The position numbers were made by a program, and so were the translations under genes. A DNA stretch of 64,000 bases from Pectobacterium cacticida (GTDB lineage Bacteria; Pseudomonadota; Gammaproteobacteria; Enterobacterales; Enterobacteriaceae): NCBI RefSeq assembly GCF_036885195.1, contig NZ_CP133656.1, forward strand, positions 1,240,001 to 1,304,000, read 5' to 3'. Positions within the stretch are counted from its first letter, which is position 1, and the number at the start of each line of letters is the position of its first letter. The notes under the pieces are model-generated. The model made no database searches. It was not told where the DNA came from and saw only the letters and a program-made list of their open reading frames with translations. Shown here in pieces: positions 57,189-64,000 of this stretch.

Positions 57189-59630
57189 ATGAAAATTTTT
57201 TCATCTTTGCTCTTGCGAGTTTGCTTACTGGCGATGCTATGCCCTGTTGGACATGTATCGGCGGTTAGTCAGGATTCTGATTCTCAGTCTGTGCAGTCCG
57301 GTGCTCCCGTAAAAATTAATGTTGATGCTGAGCTAGTCAAGCTACAAAAACAGTTAGATAGCATTAAGCAGCAGGTTTCTGGCGCAAATAATGATAGTAA
57401 ATTTGGCGCACTGAATGACGCTACACTGGAATTGGTTAATAGCGCCGATGCGCTTTCTAATGCAGTGACGCCGCAGCGCGCGCAAATTCAGGCGCAGTTG
57501 GATGTGTTAGGGCCAGCGCCTGAATCTGACTCCAGTATTAATGAAACCAGTGAAGTAACGCGTAAGCGTAATAGTTTGAATGCGCAGAAAACAAAAATAG
57601 ATGCGCAAATTGAGCAGATTCAGTCTTTTAGACTCAGTGCGACTAATCTGTCGGCACAGATTGTGACGCTGCGTCGTAATGCGTTGAAAACGCAGTTGGC
57701 GTTGAATTCTGGCAGTATTCTGGGGGGGCGTTTCTGGGCGCCGATGGTGACGCCGCAAACTGGAGATATACATCGTTTAAGCGTTTTTCAAGATCAGCTC
57801 AGCGCTGCTTTTGCGGCTGCATGGGCACCAGACTGGCGTTATGGTTCCGTATTCCTGATTCTGATCGCCACGATTGTGGGGGGGATGGGGCGTCATTATC
57901 TGGAAAAATATCTGACCTGGGCCGGGATTAACTGGTTACCGGAAGGGCGATTACGACGTAGTTTCCTGGCCACGACATCAGTTATCTCTACCGTGCTTAC
58001 TATTGGTATTGTGGCGAATTTGATCGATTTTACGTTCACGCGCCATGGTGAGTCGACGGAACGTGTCGCGTCATTTCTAGGGGAATTGGTAAAACAGGCC
58101 ATCTTTTGTTCGATGATCGCCGGGTTAGGACGATCCTTTCTTTCAAATCAGCGTCCATCGTGGCGTTTACCCGTGATAGCCAACCCGGTAGCGAAAGCCA
58201 TGAAGCCGTTTCCGGTAATTGCCGCGGGCATTATTTTGATTTTCGGTTTTATCGAGCAAATTACGGTGACTGCGGGGACATCGGTCGCAGCCACTATCAT
58301 GGTAAACGGATTATCTGCCCTGTTCTTAGCGCTTACTGCGGGGGCAATTGCGCTGAAAAGTGACCAGGTGCGTCGGCAACTCGTGCATTCGGGCGCCCAG
58401 CCGGAAGCGCGTTCGACGTTATCTGGTGTGATTCACCTTGCTGTCTTGGCGACGGCGTTTTCGATACTGATGTCGCTTATCATTGGCTATATTTCTTTGG
58501 CCCGTTTCCTGGCGTTCGAGCTGGTGTGGGTTGGCATGGTGTTCTCCTGCCTGTATTTGCTCTCGACATTTACTACCGATATTTGTGAAAGCCTCTTCTC
58601 TCCCAACAATGCTTGCGGTAAGCGAGTTAAGCATTCGCTCAATTTAGACGATCGGCACCTGGCGCAGGCCTCCCTGATATTGTCGGCTAGCTGCAAAGTG
58701 CTTTTAATTTTAATGGCGGCGGTTGCCTTACTGAATGGTACGCTTGGCACGACTACGCCTCTGGAACTGGTGCAAAAAGCCATTGAAATTTGGGGAGGAA
58801 AGGGGCTGGAAACCTTAAGCATTGTGCCTGCCCATTTGGTCAATGCTGCCATTTTTCTGGTTGTGGGGGTGTATGTTTTACGCTCATCAAGACGCTGGTT
58901 GGAGGAAGAGTTTCTTCCTAAAACGACATTAGAGCGAGGGATCCGGGCATCGCTGGTCACCTTGTTCAGTAACATCGGCTATATCCTGATTATCTTACTG
59001 ACATTGGCGACATTGGGGATTCAATGGAACAAGCTGGCATGGATTGTCAGTGCGCTGTCTGTGGGGATTGGTTTTGGCTTACAGGAGATAGTGAAAAACT
59101 TTATCTCTGGCCTGATTTTGTTGACGGAGCGTCCGGTAAAAGTAGGGGATTCCGTTAGTATTAGCGGCGTTGAAGGCGATATCCGTCGGATTAATGTGCG
59201 CGCAACGGAAATCCAACTGGGTGATCGGTCGACGGTGATCGTGCCGAACTCGCAGTTTATTTCCCAGAATGTGCGCAATATTACCATGGGGAATCCGTTG
59301 GGCGTCGCGACGCTGGCATTGACGTTTCCACTGGATAGTGACCCGGAAGCAATCCGTGCTCTGTTACTGGATGCTTATACTAACCATGATGCGATTCTGG
59401 AATTGCCTGCGCCATCCGTCAAGTTCAGTCAGTTAACCCCAACGGGCATGGTGCTGAGTGTCACTGGTTATGTCAGTAGCCCGAGAATGGTCGCGGAAGC
59501 GAAGAGCGATCTGTTGTTTGAAATCATCAAACGGTTACGGGCATCAAATATCCCACTGGCTGTACCACAAAAGATGGTGCTGGAGAATTTGGGGGAGGCG
59601 TTAGCTGATACCTCAGGCGAAGATAAGTAA
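57189..59630 (+). CDS. Mechanosensitive channel, DUF3772/MscS family
   Basis: 813 residues. Signal peptide (1-25, MLCPVGHVSA), a periplasmic coiled-coil region with DUF3772 (about 45-210), then around ten membrane segments and the C-terminal MscS core: VSALSVGIGFGLQEIVKNFI for the pore helix and ERPVKVGDSVSISGVEGDI for the beta domain. Releases solutes on hypo-osmotic shock. A chromosomal gene: its GC and style match the alaC region rather than the islands. Confidence 0.9.
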   Translation: MKIFSSLLLRVCLLAMLCPVGHVSAVSQDSDSQSVQSGAPVKINVDAELVKLQKQLDSIKQQVSGANNDSKFGALNDATLELVNSADALSNAVTPQRAQIQAQLDVLGPAPESDSSINETSEVTRKRNSLNAQKTKIDAQIEQIQSFRLSATNLSAQIVTLRRNALKTQLALNSGSILGGRFWAPMVTPQTGDIHRLSVFQDQLSAAFAAAWAPDWRYGSVFLILIATIVGGMGRHYLEKYLTWAGINWLPEGRLRRSFLATTSVISTVLTIGIVANLIDFTFTRHGESTERVASFLGELVKQAIFCSMIAGLGRSFLSNQRPSWRLPVIANPVAKAMKPFPVIAAGIILIFGFIEQITVTAGTSVAATIMVNGLSALFLALTAGAIALKSDQVRRQLVHSGAQPEARSTLSGVIHLAVLATAFSILMSLIIGYISLARFLAFELVWVGMVFSCLYLLSTFTTDICESLFSPNNACGKRVKHSLNLDDRHLAQASLILSASCKVLLILMAAVALLNGTLGTTTPLELVQKAIEIWGGKGLETLSIVPAHLVNAAIFLVVGVYVLRSSRRWLEEEFLPKTTLERGIRASLVTLFSNIGYILIILLTLATLGIQWNKLAWIVSALSVGIGFGLQEIVKNFISGLILLTERPVKVGDSVSISGVEGDIRRINVRATEIQLGDRSTVIVPNSQFISQNVRNITMGNPLGVATLALTFPLDSDPEAIRALLLDAYTNHDAILELPAPSVKFSQLTPTGMVLSVTGYVSSPRMVAEAKSDLLFEIIKRLRASNIPLAVPQKMVLENLGEALADTSGEDK

Positions 59631-59719
59631 CTCGCGCCGTCATCCGTTATCCGACATTTAACGGGTAACGGACACGGACAGACGTGGAAGTGAACTACAG
59701 CGGCAAGATGTGAACGCGG

Positions 59720-60577
59720 CTATGGCAACTGAGTAATGATATCCAGATAGATTTCACGGAGTCGCTGAGTTATTTTTCCTGGCTTGCCGTCGCCGATCGT
59801 TTTCCCGTCCAGCATCACAACAGGGAGGACGAGCATTGTGGCTGAAGTCACAAAAATCTCTTTGGCATGGTAGGCTTCTTGCGGCGTAAAATTCCGTTCT
59901 TCTAGTGCAATACCTTCTTTTTTCACCAGTTTGAGTAGTGACTGGCGTGTAACACCGTGCAGAATATCGTTGCTGAGTGGACGGGTAACCACCGTGTTGT
60001 CATGCAAAACGAGGTAACAATTGCAGGAACTTCCCTCAGTAATGAAACCATTTTCGACAAAGAAGGCATCGTCGGCTTGATTCGCGTGGGCATACTCTTT
60101 TGCCAGGCTAGCGGCAAGCAGGCTAACGGTCTTGATATCCCGACGATGCCAGCGAATGTCCTCGGTGGTGAGAATATGTAAACCCGTCGTGGCTTTGGGG
60201 TTATCGATCAGCGAACGCGCCTGAGTAAATAAAACCAGCGTTGATTTGACATCTGGAGAAGGGAAGTGAAAATCACGATCGCCCGCATTGCCCCGGCTGA
60301 GTTGTAAATAGATCGCGCCTTCTTTCAGCTGGTTTTTGCTGATGAGTTCAGCGTGAATATTTTTAAGTGCTTCTAGCGTGACGGGTAAAGTGAGCGATAG
60401 CTCACGACAGGAGCGTTGCAGGCGAGCAAGATGATCGGGGAAATCCACTAGTTTTCCATCAATGACCGCTGTTACTTCATAAACCGCATCGGCAAACAGG
60501 AACCCGCGGTCAAATATAGAGATCTTTGCATCATTTTCTTCCAGAAATTGTCCATCGACATACACAATACGTTGCAT
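59720..60577 (-). CDS. dat: D-amino-acid aminotransferase (class IV, PLP)
   Basis: 285 residues from the ATG at 60577 (GGAG upstream); the longer frame adds 64 residues unlike the family. MQRIVYVDGQFLEENDAKIS, FDRGFLFADAVYEV, the PLP lysine Lys149 in DIRWHRRDIKTVSLL and GFITEGSSCNCYLV are typical of D-alanine-type transaminases. It interconverts D-amino acids and 2-oxo acids in the cytoplasm. A branched-chain-type activity cannot be ruled out from sequence alone. Confidence 0.85.
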   Translation of the reverse strand: MQRIVYVDGQFLEENDAKISIFDRGFLFADAVYEVTAVIDGKLVDFPDHLARLQRSCRELSLTLPVTLEALKNIHAELISKNQLKEGAIYLQLSRGNAGDRDFHFPSPDVKSTLVLFTQARSLIDNPKATTGLHILTTEDIRWHRRDIKTVSLLAASLAKEYAHANQADDAFFVENGFITEGSSCNCYLVLHDNTVVTRPLSNDILHGVTRQSLLKLVKKEGIALEERNFTPQEAYHAKEIFVTSATMLVLPVVMLDGKTIGDGKPGKITQRLREIYLDIITQLP

Positions 60578-60880
60578 TACAACACTCCTTAATAGTTGCT
60601 TAATGCAGGTTAATACGGGTTCTCCCCCAAATGTGCGCTGAGGGGATTTTGCTATTACTATGGCGCAGCCTGTTTGTAAGGCACTCGATCCTCTCAACCG
60701 CTCGCACCTGGTACCACGATAAACGTGCATGCCATCAAAAATGGTACTCACGGTTCGATTGCCCATCATATATCGCAGTCCGGGCGAGCAACGAAGTGTA
60801 ATGCTTCTTTCGGCCCCTAATCTTCATTTTTCGTACCTTTAATAAGAAATTAATGTGGTAAGAAATTAATAGACTTAGAT
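60578..60880. other. Non-coding stretch upstream of dat
   Basis: No convincing gene; presumably holds the dat promoter. The MITE-like repeat begins at 60881. Confidence 0.5.
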
Positions 60881-61019
60881 CCTATCCCATTAGGGCTATT
60901 TTACTTGCCATTTTTGCCTAGGGCAGTGCTCGAAATCCTCACGTACTCCGTGTACGCTACGGTTTCTGCGCGCTGTCCGTGACCAAACTGACGGCGACAA
61001 TGACGCCTACTGGGATAGG
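60881..61019. repeat. MITE-like repeat, copy 1
   Basis: 139 bp bounded by CCTATCCCATTAGG and CTACTGGGATAGG, an imperfect terminal inverted repeat. Internal sequence (TTACTTGCCATTTTT, GGCAGTGCTCGAAATCCTCA, GGTTTCTGCGCGCTGTCCG) recurs at 63791-63920. No coding capacity. Confidence 0.8.
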
Positions 61020-61241
61020 CTCTTATTCTCAGATAAATATTTATTCTGCCGGGGTATCGACAGCGACAATGAACTACGCTAGCGTGGGGGCGTTCACCTT
61101 GCTTCAGGTCGTTTAAGCCGTAGCGCTATGACTGCGGTTTTAAAAACGGTATTCTCCGATTTGAATGAGGCGAACAGCGTGCCCTTATACTGGCACTACG
61201 TCGCTCGGACGGTCCGGGCGCTCACGTTCATTTGAGGATTT

Positions 61242-62483
61242 ATGGCTGATTCTACTGCCCCGCGTCATTTTACGCGTATCGATCGTCTCCCCCCGTATGT
61301 TTTTAACATCACCGCTGAATTAAAAATGGCTGCGCGTCGTCGTGGCGAAGATATTATTGACTTCAGTATGGGCAATCCCGATGGCCCGACACCTCCTCAT
61401 ATTGTGGAAAAATTGTGTACCGTTGCACAGCGCGAAGATACCCATGGTTATTCTACATCCCGTGGGATACCGCGTTTACGCCGGGCGATAGCTCGCTGGT
61501 ATGCCGATCGTTATGATGTTGATATCGATCCAGAAAGCGAGGCTATCGTCACAATAGGATCCAAAGAAGGGCTGGCGCACCTGATGCTCGCGACGCTGGA
61601 TCATGGTGATACCGTGTTGGTGCCCAACCCCAGCTACCCGATTCATATCTATGGCGCGGTAATTGCCGGGGCACAGGTACGTTCCGTGCCGTTGGTGGAC
61701 GGCGTCGATTTTTTCAATGAATTAGAACGCGCTATTCGCGAGAGTATCCCGAAACCGAAGATGATGATCCTCGGCTTTCCGTCGAACCCGACGGCACAGT
61801 GTGTCGAGCTGGACTTTTTTGAACGCGTGGTTAAGCTGGCGAAACAATATAACGTATTGGTCATCCATGATTTGGCCTATGCCGACATCGTTTACGACGG
61901 TTGGAAGGCACCATCGATCATGCAGGTTCCTGGCGCGAAGGATATCGCGGTGGAATTCTTTACGCTGTCAAAGAGCTACAACATGGCAGGCTGGCGTATT
62001 GGCTTTATGGTCGGAAACTCTGAATTGGTCAATGCATTAGCGCGAATTAAGAGCTACCACGATTACGGTACGTTTACGCCGTTGCAAGTAGCCGCGATCG
62101 CGGCGTTGGAAGGCGACCAGCAATGTGTGCGGGATATTGCCGAACAGTATCGTCAGCGACGTAACGTGTTGGTGCGTGGTTTGCATGAGGCCGGCTGGAT
62201 GGTTGATGAACCGAAGGCCTCGATGTATGTGTGGGCAAAAATCCCTGAGGCTTACGCGCATCTGGGATCGTTAGAGTTTGCCAAACGCCTGCTGTCGGAA
62301 GCAAAGGTTTGTGTTTCTCCCGGTATCGGTTTTGGTGATTATGGCGATACGCACGTTAGGTTTGCCTTAATTGAAAATCAGGATCGTATTCGGCAGGCGG
62401 TGCGAGGTATTAAGACGATGTTCCGCGCTGACGGTATCCTACCCGCAGCGAAGTCTGTATCCGGCAAGGGAACTTCTGCCTGA
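61242..62483 (+). CDS. alaC: Glutamate-pyruvate aminotransferase AlaC
   Basis: 413-residue class I PLP aminotransferase that makes L-alanine from pyruvate and glutamate. N-terminus RHFTRIDRLPPYVFNITAEL, FSMGNPDGPTP, and the PLP lysine Lys244 in LSKSYNMAGWRIGF match AlaC (YfdZ). The ~220 bp between the MITE-like repeat and the ATG should hold the promoter. Core chromosomal gene. Confidence 0.93.
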   Translation: MADSTAPRHFTRIDRLPPYVFNITAELKMAARRRGEDIIDFSMGNPDGPTPPHIVEKLCTVAQREDTHGYSTSRGIPRLRRAIARWYADRYDVDIDPESEAIVTIGSKEGLAHLMLATLDHGDTVLVPNPSYPIHIYGAVIAGAQVRSVPLVDGVDFFNELERAIRESIPKPKMMILGFPSNPTAQCVELDFFERVVKLAKQYNVLVIHDLAYADIVYDGWKAPSIMQVPGAKDIAVEFFTLSKSYNMAGWRIGFMVGNSELVNALARIKSYHDYGTFTPLQVAAIAALEGDQQCVRDIAEQYRQRRNVLVRGLHEAGWMVDEPKASMYVWAKIPEAYAHLGSLEFAKRLLSEAKVCVSPGIGFGDYGDTHVRFALIENQDRIRQAVRGIKTMFRADGILPAAKSVSGKGTSA

Positions 62484-62490
62484 TGTCTTT

Positions 62491-62516
62491 GGCGCCCTGT
62501 CGTCTGTCGGGGCGCC
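62491..62516 (+). terminator. GC hairpin after alaC
   Basis: GGCGCCC...GGGGCGCC 7 bp after the stop, without a T-run. Likely a weak or factor-dependent terminator. Confidence 0.45.
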
Positions 62517-62591
62517 TCATAAACATGCCGTGACAGCGGCTTATCATTTGCTAGAATGCCTACCGTTAATCTCAATCAGGATGAGTGTGTC

Positions 62592-63005
62592 ATGTCATTA
62601 TCTTTGTCTAAATTTTCCACGTTAGCGCTGCTTTGCGTCACGCTGGCAGGGTGTCAACAAACGGGAACGCCAGCGCATAAAGGAACGGTGGCGGGGCAGT
62701 CTTCTGCGGTAACGGTTTCTCCTAATGATCAACTCAATCAATTGTCGTCACTGATAGCGGCTACGCGTTACCTAAAATTGGCGTGTAACCGAAGCGATCT
62801 TCCCGATGATGAGACGATAGTGAATACCGCACTGACGGTGGCGAAACAAAGAGATTGGAATATCGCAAACCATCAGGCTTTATCTCAGCGTAGCGATAGC
62901 CTGTATCAGGGGCTATTAAAAGATAGCACGCCAAAAGAGCGACAATGCTCGGAATTCAACCGTATGCTGACGCCTTTTATCAGTGCTATGCACAATCGCA
63001 GTTAA
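62592..63005 (+). CDS. outS: OutS/GspS type II secretion pilot lipoprotein
   Basis: 137 residues from the ATG at 62592. Lipobox TLAGCQQ gives an outer-membrane lipoprotein. The mature domain (YLKLACNRSDLPDDETIVNT, LYQGLLKDSTPKERQCSEFN) with a cysteine pair is the GspS pilotin fold that guides the secretin OutD to the outer membrane. Its neighbour is outB, as in the out loci of Pectobacterium and Dickeya, which export pectinases and cellulases. Confidence 0.88.
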   Translation: MSLSLSKFSTLALLCVTLAGCQQTGTPAHKGTVAGQSSAVTVSPNDQLNQLSSLIAATRYLKLACNRSDLPDDETIVNTALTVAKQRDWNIANHQALSQRSDSLYQGLLKDSTPKERQCSEFNRMLTPFISAMHNRS

Positions 63006-63152
63006 GATTAGGAACGGTGCAGCGGGGAACTCTTGCTTATCGTTTAAAGAGCAAACTTCCGGGGGCGACCATGGACAAGGTATCGGTATCTCTGTGTGAA
63101 CCTATCACCGTGTTTCCCCTTTACATTCATGCTTAAGTGGACGGCCTTATAG

Positions 63153-63713
63153 CTAAGGATCGGCGTATTCTCTTTCTTCAATAGCGGAACGTTCATTTTC
63201 ATTGAATTTTCCGCCAGGCCAATCTTCCAGGGCTTCCAGAATAAAAGCGTCTCCTCTTACGCTAAAAATAGTCATATCCTGCTGAATTTGTTCAATAACC
63301 AACCCTTCTATAGGCGAATCGCCTTCATGGAATAGCTGGCCATTAAGCGTGATACTGCGCTTGGCTTCATCCGATGTGTAAACGTGCGCGCTGTAGGTCA
63401 GCGCCGGGATCTCATCGTTGCTGATAGCTGGCAACGGTAGCGTGGCCTTTTTCTCCATAGAGACTGGTGCCTCGGCATGCGTTTCCGGGGGCTGGGGTGT
63501 GACTACAAGTGCGTTTGGCGCGGTGGGCAAAGTGGCGGCCTGAACGCTCAGCGTCGGCGGCTGGGAGCTCGTAGCGCTACCCCAACGCTGGTGGCTGAAC
63601 CAGCCGAGCGCGATAAAAAGTAGAGCATAAATTACCATGAGATAACCAGGCATGGGGTAGTTGGTCAGCCAGGCTGGTTGAGAGTGAGACGGTGACTTTG
63701 ATGCGTTATCCAT
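63153..63713 (-). CDS. outB: OutB/GspB type II secretion protein
   Basis: 186 residues: cytoplasmic N-terminus, one membrane segment (~25-42, YLMVIYALLFIALGWF), a Pro/Ala-rich linker and the GspB domain (ALTYSAHVYTSDEAKRSITL, NGQLFHEGDSPIEGLVIEQI). Works with OutD in secretin assembly. Convergent with outS, 147 bp apart; the order outS-outB is characteristic of soft-rot enterobacteria. Confidence 0.9.
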   Translation of the reverse strand: MDNASKSPSHSQPAWLTNYPMPGYLMVIYALLFIALGWFSHQRWGSATSSQPPTLSVQAATLPTAPNALVVTPQPPETHAEAPVSMEKKATLPLPAISNDEIPALTYSAHVYTSDEAKRSITLNGQLFHEGDSPIEGLVIEQIQQDMTIFSVRGDAFILEALEDWPGGKFNENERSAIEEREYADP

Positions 63714-63790
63714 GCGCTAATCCTTCATGCTCCATTCCCGTCATACTGGGGGCCTACGATAGAATTACTCGGGTCTATTGAGCCTTAAAC

Positions 63791-63920
63791 CCTATCCCAG
63801 TAGGGCTATTTTACTTGCCATTTTGGCCCAGGGCAGTGCTCGAAATCCTCATGTACTCCCCGGTTTCTGCGCGCTGTCCGAGACCAAACTGACTGCGACA
63901 ATTATGCTAACTGGGATAGG
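63791..63920. repeat. MITE-like repeat, copy 2
   Basis: 130 bp bounded by CCTATCCCAGTAGG and CTGGGATAGG. About 85-90% identical to the copy at 60881 by eye, lacking a short GTGTACGCTA-type stretch. Both copies have CTCTTATT(T)C on the right flank. The last 80 bp of the window hold no gene I can recognise. Confidence 0.8.
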
Positions 63921-64000
63921 CTCTTATTTCGACGGACTCTTGTCAATTTCAACAGACAGTCGCAGGCGGTTTTACTGATTCTCGAATGCGTAAAGATATA

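Noticed and set aside
60601..60769. 64-residue N-terminal extension of the aminotransferase
   Set aside because: The family start MQRIVYVDGQ with its own Shine-Dalgarno lies at 60577.
63778..63978. 66-codon ORF at the right end
   Set aside because: It lies almost wholly within the MITE-like repeat.

Overview
The window is from a Pectobacterium-like soft-rot enterobacterium. Beyond about 56.8 kb the core genes are tRNA-Arg(UCU), a large DUF3772/MscS channel, a D-amino-acid aminotransferase, alaC, and then outS and outB of the Out type II secretion locus. Everything to the left of tRNA-Arg is accessory DNA.

Region 1 (1-39.8 kb) is the right-hand part of an integrative and conjugative element (ICE) of the SPI-7/PAPI-1/HAI2 type. 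Nearly all genes are on the minus strand. In transcription order it holds parA, a tandemly duplicated two-gene unit, dnaB, parB, a DUF2857 gene with a ParE-like toxin gene, the STY4528-type replication gene, a TIGR03761 gene, topB, a DUF3577/STY4534 gene, ssb, small DUF29 and DUF4160/DUF2442 genes, a complete R64-type thin-pilus operon pilLMNOPQRSTUV, a shufflon with its recombinase rci, a regulator, a TraF-like gene, about a dozen small phage-like or plasmid-like cargo genes, and the start of a conjugation module (TIGR03759). The element ends at a 50-bp 3' fragment of tRNA-Phe at 39796-39845. Its own integrase and the intact tRNA-Phe must lie left of the window.

Region 2 (39.8-52.3 kb) is a tandem array of tRNA-Phe attachment sites. 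A 163-bp terminator-plus-att unit is repeated twice. It is followed by an 11.8-kb mobilizable island with a P4-type integrase, a ribbon-helix-helix-like protein, an FRG-domain protein, a MOBC-type relaxase with a candidate oriT, and a three-gene module of AAA ATPase, subtilisin-like protease and CHAT-type protease. The first two genes of the module resemble the IetAS pair. The island closes at another att copy, followed by a collapsed second copy of the same integrase.

Region 3 (52.3-56.7 kb) is a scrap zone: a LysR/SDR/SnoaL-like cassette, a fragment of a second, diverged pilL, a truncated and frameshifted IS5-family transposase, and an integrase remnant beside tRNA-Arg.

Points of most interest are the AAA-subtilase-CHAT module and a 10-bp palindrome shared by its upstream region and the island's RHH gene; the shufflon, where three cassettes are present twice and form a 759-bp inverted repeat; an Rci recombinase with a HicB-like tail; three covarying hairpins in the ICE replication region; and four perfect palindromes inside the replication gene. 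No database search was possible; family names rest on recognised motifs and gene order.
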